Shown piece by piece: positions 1-11,550 of a stretch of DNA of 64,000 bases. This DNA comes from Kuschelorhynchus macadamiae (taxonomy: Eukaryota > Arthropoda > Insecta > Coleoptera > Curculionidae). Position 1 is the first letter of the stretch. Every line of letters begins with the position of its first letter. The notes beneath the pieces are model-generated. The model was not told the origin of the DNA. It made no database searches and worked only from the letters and a program-made list of their open reading frames with translations. The DNA is taken from assembly GCA_030620095.1 (NCBI GenBank), contig JAUTXW010000959.1:124001-188000 (forward strand), written 5' to 3'. The translations under genes and the position numbers were made by a program.

Positions 1-220
1 CTTTCCCTTCATCCACTGCACCAATGATACACTACAACTAACACAGCACACATGGGGAGCCCACCGCTTATCTTGATCCCCAATTAACACACCAAAATAT
101 TTAAAGTAGGCTTTTTTTACATTCTCGGAAAATGGCCTGCCTTGTGATTTCACCAGAAATTCTCCACAAATATAACAAAATTTGTCAGGAGAAATTTTGC
201 AACTTCGGCGCGTTTGACTC
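1..220 (-). CDS. Partial zinc-ligand (CxxC) protein, cut by window edge
   Basis: On the minus strand the frame is open from about position 365 down to base 1 without a stop. From about base 215 it encodes a cysteine-rich stretch: RRSCKISPDKFCYICGEF, later FGVLIGDQDKRWAPHVCC, then CSVSLVQWMKGK at the edge. I recognise this arrangement (CxxC, then GDQDKxWAPHxxC, then C and W-x-KGK) from a multi-copy family of uncharacterised insect proteins, probably zinc-binding and often amplified with transposons. No function is known to me. No methionine starts the open frame, so it is either an internal exon or a pseudogene fragment. The C-terminal part lies outside the window. The reading frame is clear; the family label rests on memory of the motif. 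Confidence 0.55.
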
Positions 221-1549
221 GATATTCTCGTCTTCACATACACTTGCTTATCGATACACAGAGAACCGCTCAATTCGAAACTCAACAGAAGAGTGATGTT
301 TAACCTTTGTTTGACCCATTTTAGCCGCCCCACAATAGAATTGTTTACCTGCCAATATAAAAGTTTCTAATTAGGCTATTAAAAAATGCGACTATTAGGG
401 CTTTCCGAATATTTTTTTTATTATTGGGAGGGTATTTCCATTGTGAAAATAATGAGCTGGCCTGTGAAAAGTCTTGTCGGCCAGTGTAATCAAACAATAT
501 TAAATTCGTATTTAACCAGCAACCGGCACCTAAAAATGTTTGTTGTTTTAACTTATATTAAATAAATATTAACCAACTAACTTATTAAATCGAGGTTTCA
601 AGTTTTATTTTCGCCTAGTCCTGTAAATCAAATTTTATGTATAAGGATAAGTTGAGAGTGAATATCGCTGGCGTTATATTTAGCTTATAATGAAGTTTGC
701 AACACAGAGTGCCTTGCATACATAGAGGGCTAGCCTAGTTATTGCGGACTTGAAGTGGTGTGGATGGTAACGAAAAATAACTGAGAAGTTACGAATATCG
801 AAGTTTTAATCGCTTAGTTTTCAAATGGTGTTTCAACTAAAGTTGAATTGTATATTATTATGCTTCTTTTAACATTTGTTATGTATAATATATGAGCTAC
901 ATAGAAGTGGTATTGTAATATTTCAGAGTCTCTAAAATATAAAAAGCAAAGTTTAAAACAATGTACGTTTGTACGGATGTGTGTGTAAACAAAATTTGCT
1001 CGCACAATCACTTAAGAGAATATCACAATATCCTCCTAAAAAGTGTCGACTTTTCAGAGTCTTAATATTTTTTAGTTTGATTATCGGAAAATCAGTTTTT
1101 GTATATATCTTTAATTATTTGATCTGTGTCTTTAGGTTTATTGAAAAACTATAGACATTCCGATATTCCGTTATGAAGCTTAGATCTTAAAAAGGGTCAT
1201 ATCGATTCGTTTAGAAAGCTAAAAATTTTTAGAAAATTGGCTACAGTGACATTCGGATTTTTTTTCATATAATATATTTGTTGACCTTCTGAACAAAATA
1301 TATCAGTGGCACGTGAAACTCGTACAAGCCGTTTTGGAAATATAGCCCTCCAAAGGGCTCTATTTAAAGTATTGTAGAAATAGTTCGTATTCCATTGAGC
1401 TTTGATTGGGATGACTTTAGCTCTTTTGAGATAAGTGAAGTAAATTGCGATAAATTTAACATTTTTAAAGATAACTGGATGAACATCGAAACACATATTA
1501 CTTCTAGTGTCGTCTATAAAACAACATCCGTGACATTTGCAACAATCTG
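221..1549. other. AT-rich intergenic sequence, no gene seen
   Basis: Short open frames on both strands lack recognisable motifs, codon bias or splice context. Nothing here is supported as a gene apart from the upstream continuation of the open minus frame to about 365. Confidence 0.5.
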
Positions 1550-1884
1550 CAGGGTGATCATTTTTGATGTTATAGCTCCTTTTTAGCGCCTCAAACTTTT
1601 ATCCGCACCATTTTGTTTCTGTATTATGCATTTTCTCGATATTCGGTACAATTTGGAAGGTATTTAGCAAAGTATTTATATCTATGGTAAACTCGCCCTT
1701 GAGGGTAGAAAGTGTACCTACCAATAAAAAGTGACTCACCTGATTTTTGACCTCCACAGTCGAGTAAACCGATGTTAAAAAACTTTTTTGTAGGTAGGTC
1801 ATGCCATTGTCTTTCAGCAAAAATTGAATGGATGTTAATGGAAAAAATCGCGCCATATATTTGTCGCATTTTTGACTCACCCTG
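1550..1884. mobile_element. Possible 335-bp MITE with CAGGGTG termini
   Basis: The left end reads CAGGGTGATCATTTTTGATG. The right end, read on the minus strand, reads CAGGGTGAGTCAAAAATGCG, so the two match loosely as inverted termini typical of Tc1/mariner-type non-autonomous elements. The flanks do not show a clean TA duplication, which weakens the call. The small frames inside are not protein-like. Confidence 0.3.
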
Positions 1885-3021
1885 TGTATTAGATGAGTGT
1901 TTGCATAGAAAATGTTTACACTTTATATGGAGGACACTTTTTTACGAGGATTTTTTTTTCTTCATCGATTAATTTCTAAAATTATCCGAACTACTGCTTT
2001 TTTCTGAATCTTTGCATTTTGCCAACTTTCTGGATAATTTTCGATACACAAGGTTCTAGCGAACAAAAATCGGGAAAATGCCTTTACGCGGAACTTTCCT
2101 CGTTATGAATTTTTCCTTTTATTAGGAATAGTGAAGTGTCACCTAATTTACTTTGGTGTCTAGTCATTTAGTAACACATAATACTAATATAAGTCATTGA
2201 ATAAGAAGATTTTTTACCTTGATTTTTTAAATATTTTATTTGGCCACCATTTTGTTTCGCCGTCTTGAATTCGTAGCACAACTTTACAAGTTAATTCCTA
2301 AATCGCAGTTAATGCTTGCGCAATATTTGAAATTAATCTATTAAGTAGTTTGTTCACCATATTTTTTATTATTTTTTAGGCCGCCATTTTGATTTGCTCT
2401 CTTGCATACATACCAAAATGCTACAACTTAATTTTTGTGCAAAATTTGAGGTAAATGATAATTAGTTTTTTAATAATATTTTTTTTAACGATTCACCAAG
2501 CCGCCATGTTGTTCCGCGATACTAGATTTTTATCAAAATAGTACCAGGTCATCATCATATGACCTATAATGTTTGATCAAAATGAAGTCAATCGGGTAGG
2601 GTAAGGTCGGGTGAGATGGCCAACCGGGAGAGATAACCAGCTGCTAAAACTCAAAAACGCGTCGTCAGATGGCGCTGCGTATCCTCACCGGCGACAAACG
2701 TTTACGTGTAAGCACGGACAGTATGTTTTCGCTCACAGTAAGGCGACACTAAAGCTCTTGGAAAATAAAAATACTATTGCGCCCTCGTAAAATTATATAA
2801 TAGTTTCTTACTACCTAGTACTGTATATGTGTCGAAGTAAATTGGCCGGTGATTTCAACACGATGTAAGTACGATGTTCATTCTATTGTTCTAACCTCTA
2901 AACACCCTTAAAAGCATACAGTGGATTTTGTTTGTTACGTTGGCCATCTCTCCCTAGCATTCGGGAGAGATGGCCACCAAATTGTAGGGATAGATGGTCA
3001 TTTATTTTTTACGTCTATTTC

Positions 3022-4937
3022 TTTACAGTTTGGAGTCCTTTGGAGTTTACTGCAGAAAAAAGTATATCAGAAAGAACACTAATGGTGGAAACTACACTCA
3101 AGAAAATCTGAGACTAGCAATTGAAGCTGTCAGAAATGGTTCGTCTGTAAATGGAGCCTCAAAAACTTATCGCATTCCAAGGAAAACTCTTGAAAGTAAA
3201 GAAGAATGTTTCCACGACTGGTAAAATGGGACCGGAAAGCATGTTGGGGGAGGCAAATGAAAATAAATTAGTGCTGGACATTAAAAAGGCACAAACATGC
3301 GGTTTTCCTATGACGGTTACAGATGTTCGAAAGCTTGCCTTTAATTTCGCTGAAAGTCTACAACTCAATCATAAGTTCAATAAAGAAAAGGAAACTGCTG
3401 GTTCTGATTGGTTTAGGTCTTTCTTCAGAAGACATCTTGACTTGTCTATTCGAAAAGCTGAGGGTGTATCTCTTGAGCGAGGTGAAGGCATGAATCGTTT
3501 AGTTGTGAAAAAATATTTTACGCTTCTGCAAGATGTACTGGGAAGCAATGAGCTTTTCGACAAACCTATGAGTGTATATAATGTCGATGAAACAGGTCTT
3601 CAATTGAATAATCGACCTGGGAATGTTATAGCCGAAAAAGGAGCAAAAGATGTTGTTACAGTGACATCAGGAGAAAAGGGTGAGACAATCTCGTGCATAG
3701 CTTGCTGTAATGCGGAAGGTTTTTTTCTACCACCAGTCTGTGTATTTAAAGGGAAGCTATTAAAGACCGAGTGGACTGACTCGATGCCGCCCGGTTCACA
3801 AACTGTGATGTCTCAAAAATCAACCTATGTAACTGCAACCATTTTTTTGGATTGGTTTAAAAACCATTTTTTACCTCGTAAAAACGAAAGGAAGGCCTTA
3901 TTAATTCTTGACGGGCATGCATCTCATTGTTCTTGCGTTGAACTTTTAGAAACAGCTGAAGCTAATAATGTCGTTTTGTTGTGCTTACCTCCGCACACCA
4001 CTCATTATTTGCAATCACTCGATAGGGCTTTTTTCAAGTCTCTTAAAACTTTCTACTATCAAGCTTGTAGAGAATGGATGCAGAGTCACCCCGGAAGAAA
4101 ACTAGGGCGACTTCAATTTCGAGAACTTTTAACAAAAAGCTGGGAAAAATCAGCGAGCGCTGGAAATGCAATTTCCGGCTTCAGAGCCACTGGTATATTA
4201 CCTTGGAACCCTGATTCTATACCCGATCAGGCTTACACTGTTTCTGATCGAATTGTAAACAACGAAATGAGAGAAGTCCAGGAAACACCCACAGAAGTAA
4301 CGAACATTCAACATTCGAACTCTCAAGTGAACAACGTTGAAGCAATACAAGAAGTTAGACGCCCGATCAATATGATGGATAATGCAGTGCCATCCTGTAG
4401 CCATGCACATACAGAGCCTCGATGCACGCAACTCCAGTGGAAGGAACATCTGTACGAGACTTGACACCTGGAAAACTTTTAGACCAGATTAATTCTACAC
4501 CTAAACTAGTTGTTTCTGCAAAAAAACGAGCAAAATCCATAGCCACCCTATTAACTTCTCCCGAACACATTGCGACTCTGAAAGATAGATCCGCAAAGAA
4601 AACCCAACGAACAAAAAAAAAAAAGAACGCTCCAAAGAAAAATGTTCAAGAAAAAACAATTGTTCGAAAAAGAAAACGCTCACCTTCGCCAAGTTCTGAT
4701 GAGGAAGAGGAGGATATAGATGTCCAATATGAAGAGGAAAGTGATACCCTATCAGAGGTGGATAAAACCGAATGTACAGGATGTGGAGAAAGCTACAACA
4801 GCACTCGAAAGAAGGAAGATTAGTTGCAGTGTAAAATATGCCGGATGTGGTTTCATGAAAATTGCTTCTCTTTTTTGAACACTTGTCAAAATTGTGGTAA
4901 AACCGCGTTTAGAAAGAAAAAATTTAATGTTAAGTAA
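3022..4937 (+). pseudogene. Pogo/Tigger-type DDE transposase pseudogene
   Basis: Three reading-frame segments together make a pogo/Jerky-like transposase. About 3040-3205 encodes a Pipsqueak-type helix-turn-helix (GGNYTQENLRLAIEAVRNG). The frame then shifts near 3205 into the 3151-4464 segment, which holds the DDE_1 nuclease core. In that 437-residue frame the acidic triad is D146 (YNVDETG), D254 (LILDGHASH) and D291 (LQSLDRAFF). A second shift near 4415-4440 leads to a Lys/Arg-rich and Ser/Glu-rich tail from 4422, then a C4HC3 zinc motif at about 4773-4905. A TAG at 4821-4823 interrupts that motif where a Trp codon would fit (EDxLQC). With two frameshifts and one stop the copy should be inactive, although its catalytic residues remain. 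The family is known for cut-and-paste transposition with TA target sites. Confidence 0.9.
4773..4905 (+). other. PHD-like C4HC3 zinc domain at transposase C-terminus
   Basis: The spacing is C-x2-C-x13-C-x2-C-x4-H-x2-C-x6-C-x2-C, read through the TAG at 4821. This matches the PHD order of ligands but has an unusually short final spacer. A basic stretch and an acidic SDEEEEDIDVQ-type stretch come just before it. It could be an added chromatin- or DNA-binding module of this transposase lineage; that role is inference. Confidence 0.65.
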
Positions 4938-5869
4938 AAATATTTTACTTTTCTTTTATAAAAAGTTTGTTATTTTAACGTTTTTCTGTTCTATTTTCAT
5001 TTTTATTATGTGCCATCTCACCCTTACTGGATTGGCCATCTAGCCCCACTGTACTGGGATAGATGGCCACATACAACTTATTTTTATATGTAATATAACA
5101 AAAATTCTAATAGTCTTTTAACCCTTTTTATTTACCTACCTGTTGGGATGAAAGTAAAGCTGTTACGAAAAAAATATGTCATGATGGTAAACCTTACAAA
5201 AAAATTACAGGGACCTACCATGCAAAATGGTGGCCATCTCTCCCACTTTACCCTAAGTTATTTTTAAGCTATATCGCGAACCGACAGACCGACAAAAATC
5301 GATAGACAGGCGGACGGAATTGATAAAAACGTATATTTTTTGGCATCTTGGGGCGCTAAAATGTGGAGTTATGTGTAAGCTGGTGATTTTTTCACGATTA
5401 AAAACAATTTATTTGGCCGCCATCTTGAATTCATACCATAATTTTACCAGTTCATCTCCATTCTATAATTATTGAACAAAATTTGAAATCGATCTATTAA
5501 GAAATTTTTTCAGGCTGAATTTTTAAATATATTATAAAGCCGTCGCTTTATAATATATTTGAACCTTGAATTTATACCAAAATTCTACAAGTTGATTTGC
5601 TCATAATACAGGTTTTCTTTGTAAAATTTGAAGTAAATTGTATAATTATTTTCATTTAAATATCTTTTTTTATTGGATTTTTACCAAAATGTTACCATGT
5701 CATCCCCATCCCCCCAATTTGAATTAAATCGGATTAATAGACGACAAATAGACAGACCAACGGAACTGAGAAAATTTGTTTTTCGACATCTAGGGACTCT
5801 CATACTTCTACAATGTCGGAGGGTGCTTTTTTCACGATTACAATACTTCCCTTTACGAAGGAGATAAAA

Positions 5870-6196
5870 ACTGCTACGAATTTTATAAAACATTTTTAAT
5901 AACCACAACATAACAAACTGGAACAATTATTGAATAACAAACAAATTTAACAAATGTCTAGTAACGAGTGTTGCTTCCTCTCTAAGAGTTTCTAATCTGC
6001 GCGGCATTCAAAAAATTAAATTTCATATTTTTTCTTATAGCATACGATCTCATTTTTCTAATAATGCACTTGATATAAAGTAAAACATATTGCACATTTC
6101 TCGGATTTTTTTTATTGGCAAATTGGTTTTACTATTTCTTCTATTGTTAACTCCATCCGTGGATCCTTTGTAAATGCTAGTTTAAATTATATTTTT

Positions 6197-6205
<9 letters not shown>
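5870..6205. other. AT-rich spacer, nothing recognised
   Basis: No coding signal, inverted repeat or copy of the window's repeat families was seen. Confidence 0.4.

Positions 6206-6247
<42 letters not shown>
6206..6247. repeat. (AT)n microsatellite, about 42 bp
   Basis: A pure TA dinucleotide run. Confidence 0.95.
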
Positions 6248-6250
<3 letters not shown>

Positions 6251-6679
6251 CCAAAAGGGCTCGTATGATCTTGACATGCCCTTGGATGTCAGGAAAAGCA
6301 TACTAAAAAAGTACTGAATTTCACTGAAGATTTGTGCGTTGTCCTGTGTTCAGAATTTATTTTTCAGTTAAATGTGTGCGTGTGCGTCAAGGTTTTTAAC
6401 TAAAAAATTCTAGCGTCTATCACTAAGGACATAATTGTACAAGAAAAACGGATCTCCCTACATCTACTGAAGCTGTAGAGCAAAATCATTTAAAATTTTC
6501 CTTGACATTATGTTTTCGACCTGCCTTTAAACCTTAAAACCAAAGTTTTTTTCTATTAAACTTTTTAATTTTGCCACCACTGTTTTTCCCACCTCACCTC
6601 GCATTCGACTCAGGTGGACTTGTATACGATTTTTCTAGTTGCAAAATACGCTAGCAATCCATAGTTACATTATCTTTAT

Positions 6680-7199
6680 AAACATTTTTTCACATTTGTT
6701 ATTAGGTCATTGATTAACGGGAAGGAAGCTCTAATAGTTTCCTAAACCCTATTTAATCCCTGAGCTAGGCAAGTTGCATCAATGAATTTTTCATAAAATA
6801 TTTTTAAATTCTCTCCTGCCTTTATCATATACGGCGCAGCATCGGACAACACGACAATAATTTTATCTGTAGGAACTGAATCCGGCAAAAAAAATTCTTA
6901 CTGTTTCTTGCATAAAACTGGTAACTCTAAGGTTGTTTGCCTTTTCTAGTTATTTTACCACTATGAGGTAAGCTTTTCTAGGTTCTTCTCAGTTGTTTCG
7001 TCGACGATAATGTACAAATAGTTACCTCCAATTTCGTTCTTTATATCATCTCGCACGGTACCAAACACCTTTCCAACGACGCTTTTTCTTAATGTTAATT
7101 CATTTGGGACATTATATTTTGAGTATTTTTGCAGAAAAGCTTTAACTTATAGTTCGGCCAACTTGTCTAAAGGAATATTAACAGCCAAAAACATTTTAC
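6680..7199 (-). pseudogene. hAT-like (DUF659-type) transposase fragment, copy 1
   Basis: The minus strand encodes a decayed piece of a hAT-like transposase or host-adapted relative. A segment resembling GNYLYIIVDETTE precedes a segment around 'SDAAPYMIKAGENLKIFYEN' with an 'HxTCLAHGLNRV' equivalent. Frameshifts and stops break the frame throughout, so no continuous protein remains. The stretch is about 75-80% identical by eye to the next 520 bp, so the two form a tandem duplication. The family assignment rests on the D-E-T-T and 'SDAxPY...HVTCLAHG' motifs known from insect hAT/DUF659 proteins. Confidence 0.6.
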
Positions 7200-7720
7200 A
7201 CATTTGTTATTAAATCATTGACCAGAGAAGGAAACTTTAATAATTTCCGCAACCCTATTTAACCCGTGAGCTAGGCAAGTTACATGAATTAAATTTTCAT
7301 AAAATATTTTTAAATTCTGTTTTGCCCTTATCGTATACGGCACAGCATCGGACAATACGCCAATAATTTTATCTGTAGAAACTGAATTCGGCAAAAAGAA
7401 ATTTGTTAATGTTTTTTGCATAAAACGGGTTAATGTTTCTTGCATAAAACGGGTTTGTTTTTTCTAGTTCTTCTACCGCTATGAGGTAAGCTTTTCAGGT
7501 TCTTCTCAGTTGTTTCGTCGAAGACAATGTACATATAGTTACCTCCAATTTCATTCTTTATCTAGCACGGTACCAAACACCTTTCCAACGACGCTTTTTC
7601 TTAATGATGATTCATGTGGGACATTAAATTTTGAGTATTTTTGCAGAAAAGCCTTAACTTAAGGGTCGGTCAACTTGTTTAAAGCAATATTAACAGCCAA
7701 AAAATTCTTCTTTCTGGATA
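7200..7720 (-). pseudogene. hAT-like (DUF659-type) transposase fragment, copy 2
   Basis: This is the better-preserved half of the tandem pair. A 76-codon open piece at 7215-7445 contains VLSDAVPYTIRAKQNLKIFY and LIHVTCLAHGLNRVAEI, which in hAT/DUF659 proteins lie between the first and second catalytic acidic residues. Upstream on the minus strand (about 7460-7620) NYMYIVFDETTEKNLKSL can be read in another frame, so at least one frameshift is present. A short insertion that repeats TTTCTTGCATAAAACGGGTT follows near 7425-7450. There is no start codon, zinc finger or C-terminal dimerisation domain, so the fragment is not functional as a transposase. Confidence 0.65.
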
Positions 7721-9756
7721 AGGTGTAATCAACGAAGTACATCGTATTTTCGACGTAATGGTCACTTTCGCTTTCGCTTTGTTTAGGAGAACGAAACTAA
7801 CTGCGGCTACGTTACATGACGACCTCAATAATACTGGTAGACTGTATCAAATGTGAACAAATAAATAATGTATAGAGAATATTGGGTGTAGGTAAAGTAA
7901 TCCTACTTTAAATATCTGGTCAAACAGGCTTATGCAATTTTTTAATAGGAAAATGGTTTATTGCTTTATTGCCCTCTTAAGGAAAACCCAACTTAATCGA
8001 GTTCAGATGCCGCACTTCAGGCTCCGCAACGCTCAGGCGGTTCGGCGGCCGGCGGATGATCATAAATCGTAACAAAATAACACAAAAACCTCAAAACATG
8101 CTTACATGTGCAATAGTTCTTAGAATATACAAAATCGGGTCTTTAGTTATAAGTTATTGGATTAGAGTTTAGTTCTAGTAACTTTCAAAAAATATTGAAA
8201 AGTTTTTTGATTATTTGTATCTCGGTAACGAAGTATTTGCGAACCCATCTCCATAGGATACATGATTACCCAGTAAATAATTCCAACCATTATACTCGAA
8301 GTAATAAAACATTTAATTTTAAACCAACTCATGTTTATGCGACGATTTAAATCACTGATTGTTTAGCTGCTTACAAAATTAGCTAGCTATCTTTCACAAG
8401 AATTTGCCAAACAGAACAATTACTCAATCAATGCTGATGAGCTGATTACACTCGTAAGGAGTGACAACCGGTTTTCTAATATTTTATGCATAACGTGCGA
8501 TCACGGTTATATTTTATGTACCTCTATAATCTAAACCTGTCATATAATCCTATCATCCGTGGTCTAACTACTTGTATGTGGCTAAGATCTAAAGTCGCCC
8601 AGACAGACCCTTGTGGCGTGAACTAAGTGTCCCTGTCTTTCAATGTATCGTTAAATTCATTTTGTTTTGCTTCATAGTTATTTCATATTGTTCTCTCCTT
8701 TGTAATGGCTGTCTGCTATCCAAGCAAAGCCGAAAAAAAAGTATTTGCGTTCCCATTTTGAATAATGCTGTTAATTTCGAACTACCTAAGGTAATTAAAA
8801 TAAAAATTTTGATCTCCATGGTACAGTTCTGTTAAAATAGCGGATAGTCATCCTATTTATAGTTATTCCCCCTGGACTATAAATTTAGATGCTTTGACCA
8901 ACGGAATGTGTAATGCTGGTAATTTACTTGTACGCTTTATCTTTAAAGTAGTATTTTCAATTCCAAATAGTTCTATTTCATTCGGTTTCCATGTAAGTCA
9001 CGTAGCCATAGAGACATTGGTGCTGTATATTTTAAAATTGTCACATTAAATTCGTTTTACGCCGTAGAGAGATGTCGTAATTCACGCCGCACTTGGTCGT
9101 CGAGTAATTTCATAAATATTTCATGGCGGAGACTTTGCACTCAGCTTTTCTGCTAAAGCCAGTTGCATGCCGTATTTGCTTTTGATATTTACTGTTTTGA
9201 ATTCAATTTAGACGTTTCCCAGGAAATGAGGGAACTCTAACGCCGATTTCCTTACTTGTACCTAAACAGTTTATATAATCTTGGGTATCTCTGGAGATTT
9301 CGAGACAATGACTTATTTTCTAAAACAGACATCTACTTCATAAACTGAAGCCAGATCACATAATAGCCTTTTTTTACTCTCTGGATACTTTTTTACCCAG
9401 TAGCAGTTGATGCAATAAAAATTCGTTTATGACGTTTTGATAACAGACACATATTTTAAACTTATGAAAAACTACTTTCTTTCTGGGTATTTTTTGCCTA
9501 AAGTTAGAATCACAGAAACAACTTCTCAGTTGATTAATGCCACGACCGGCATTGAATTATATTGTTGATTCCTGACTTTCGTTGGGAGCAATAATGTTAA
9601 CATATTTTTATTTCACGTGACCACAGCGCCGCATGTGCCATGATCCATGTCGTTTGACTAAAATAGATTATTGCACCTGTGGCATGTTCCAGACAGTGAT
9701 TATAGTATCGCTGTTATGTTGGTGTAACGTAAAATACTACTACTAGTGTACTAAAA
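7721..9756. other. Two kb without recognisable genes
   Basis: Scattered short open frames (for example 8611-8835) show no motif or splice context. Around 7980-8060 the sequence is locally GC-richer, but no exon can be argued. Confidence 0.45.
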
Positions 9757-9898
9757 TTTATTTTTATTTTTCATCTCGATTTTCGCAAACGACATATTCT
9801 TGTTCAATTATTGTTTAGTCGGCTATGAATAATTAAATGTCAGGATGGCAGACCCCTTGTTGATTTAGTTTACGGTGGTCTAGTTATCCGTATATAAA
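9757..9898 (+). repeat. Direct repeat, left copy (about 140 bp)
   Basis: The block from TTTTTCATCTCGATTTTCGC through 'CAGACCCCTTGTTGATTTAG' to 'GTCTAGTTATCCGTATAT' recurs at 10929-11082 in the same orientation with small indels. The pair brackets the decayed gene at 9901-10354. Confidence 0.75.
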
Positions 9899-9900
9899 AA

Positions 9901-10354
9901 ATGTCGTGTTTTGGAAACGAAAATATACAAAATATTAGAAGTGAAGTTGAGAATTTGACGCCCACAATACCAAAAGATCGAAGGCTAATGTTTAAAGGCA
10001 ATTTTAGGAGTTTTGTAAAGAAAAATCATACGACGTTATAGATGAAACAATACCTCTACAAAAACTTTTAATATGAAAACAAAGGACTCCGGAGAATACA
10101 AGGAAACTGTGGTAAAGGTCATGTGGAACTCGACAGCAAAACAAATCCAAGAAATATTTTTGAATGCATTCAAAATTAAATTTAATCCTTTCTACGATCC
10201 CGAGTTTGTACCGGCTAGAGCTGCCCGTAACACTAAACGAAGTCACCTTCAGAAAAACCCGACCAAAAGGAAATCCAGCTGTGCTGCTTTAAGTAAAGAT
10301 AAGTATAATAAGATCCTAGAACATTTTAATGAAAACAATTCTGATGAAAAATGA
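9901..10354 (+). pseudogene. Decayed protein-coding sequence of unknown function
   Basis: A reading begins at 9901 with MSCFGNENIQNIRSEVENLT and stays open for about 46 codons. The theme continues in other frames (YDVIDETIPLQKLL near 10030-10065) and then in a 93-codon frame from 10073 with a charged, Lys-rich C-terminus (NPTKRKSSCAALSKDKYNKI), ending at 10354. The pattern of adjacent open frames in the same direction suggests one gene of about 150 residues broken by two frameshifts. I do not recognise the family. Its position between two direct repeats suggests it travelled inside, or was duplicated with, a mobile segment. Confidence 0.4.
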
Positions 10355-10819
10355 AATATTTTTCATGTCGTGCGGGGAGGGGGCAACGGCCCATATTGAA
10401 TATTTTGTGAAAGAAACTGACAATCAAAGCAACTTCACGGGCAAGATTGAGTGTAATGTTGGCAAAAACACTGCACAAACATTAATATAGTGGTAAACCT
10501 AGTAAATAATGAATGACCCATTTTCTTAGCAAAATTGGAACAACAGAAAAAAAATTAATTTTTCATTTTTATTGAATTCATAAAATTAATTGAAATATAT
10601 CTTTTCGTATTTTAAGTGAGTTGAAGTGATTGCCATTCTTTAACGTCAATTATTTGTATCTAACTATAAAGATTATATGTAAGTTTATATTTTAGTTGTG
10701 CGTAGAAATATAACTACTTTTTCAAACTTACGTAAATTTAAATATTATCTACACATTGTTTCAAAATGATACTGTCCTACATAAATTTTGTTTATTTCTA
10801 GCAAAGTATAATTTTGGTT

Positions 10820-10823
<4 letters not shown>

Positions 10824-10867
<44 letters not shown>
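10824..10867. repeat. (AT)n microsatellite, about 44 bp
   Basis: A pure AT dinucleotide run. Confidence 0.95.
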
Positions 10868-10872
<5 letters not shown>

Positions 10873-10928
10873 TTTTTTTAGGTCTAAAATTAAATTTTTA
10901 TAATAAATAATTTAATGCAATGCAAAAT

Positions 10929-11082
10929 TTATTTTTAATTTTCATCTCGATTTTCGTGTAGCTTGATGGCAAACGACATATTGTTCAATTATTGTTTAGT
11001 AGGATGTGAATGATGAAAAGTCGGGATGACAGACCCTTTGATGATTTAGTTTACGGTTGTCTAGTTATCGGTATATTATATA
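10929..11082 (+). repeat. Direct repeat, right copy
   Basis: This matches 9757-9898 with the same block order, plus a short insertion (TGTAGCTTGATGG) near the left end. Together the copies bracket about 1.03 kb. Confidence 0.75.
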
Positions 11083-11550
11083 GTATAGTTTAGGTTGTTA
11101 TTAAAAAACATTTTTTTCGGTTTAAAAATAAACTTTTCCCGAAACTCTAGTAAATGAAAATATTTTGAACTATCTTTAAAACACAATAAAATTTTGTTTT
11201 TATTTAAAATTAATTTACTAAAATTTAAGCAAGTATATTTTATTAAGTAAAACTTGCCAATTTAATTAGCTACCACCTACCTACGGTCTTGTAGGAGTTT
11301 TTATTACCTAGAAAAAATCTAATTTCCGTAAACTTTACTAACGAGTATAAGTAAGTATACTTTATCAGATTCAGGACATTTTAAAGTTGAAATTTTGTCC
11401 TATTTAATATCACTAAACTTGACGGAACTGCATGAAATTTATCCTGAGAGTACATTATGTAGGTATTATGTACAATATTTAAATTATCATATTATTTAAG
11501 AATGACAGGGACATTTACACCGCGCAACGTTATGTGAAGATTTCTTTAAA

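Larger units (their letters stand above)
2599..5253 (+). mobile_element. Pogo/Tigger-like DNA transposon, decayed
   Basis: The ends are inverted repeats: left GGGTAAGGTCGGGTGAGATG, right (minus strand) GGGTAAAGTGGGAGAGATGG. Each is flanked by TA (2597-2598 and 5254-5255), the target duplication of the IS630/Tc1/mariner/pogo superfamily. Further copies of the GAGATGGCCA terminal motif occur subterminally near 2968, 2990, 5029 and 5065. The element sits inside repeat Y. Removing it and one TA restores the CAATCGGGTAAGT junction found, with small changes, near 36726-36740, so the boundaries are well supported. It carries the transposase remnant at 3022-4937. Confidence 0.9.
2075..5869 (+). repeat. 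Repeat Y copy A, split by a pogo-like transposon
   Basis: This is one copy of a dispersed repeat seen several times in the window. It begins near a conserved edge (GGAACTTTCCTCGTTATGAA), continues with TAGGAATAGTGAAGTGTCAC, and ends at 5830-5869 with a TTCACGATTACAATACTTCC edge. The interior repeats a roughly 120-200 bp cassette: a GGCCGCCAT-TTG block, 'GAATTCGTACC', a run around 'ACCAGTT', then an 'AAATTTGAA-T-AAT' block. Bases 2599-5253 are a later insertion, so the repeat is about 1.1 kb. The orientation is arbitrary. The element class is unknown; I see no terminal inverted repeats or coding sequence. Confidence 0.7.

Noticed and set aside
4198..4692. Minus-strand open frames within the pogo element
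   Set aside because: Antisense shadows of the transposase coding sequence.
5673..5926. Opposed open frames at the right end of repeat Y copy A
   Set aside because: They lie in non-coding repeat sequence and are not preserved in the other copies.
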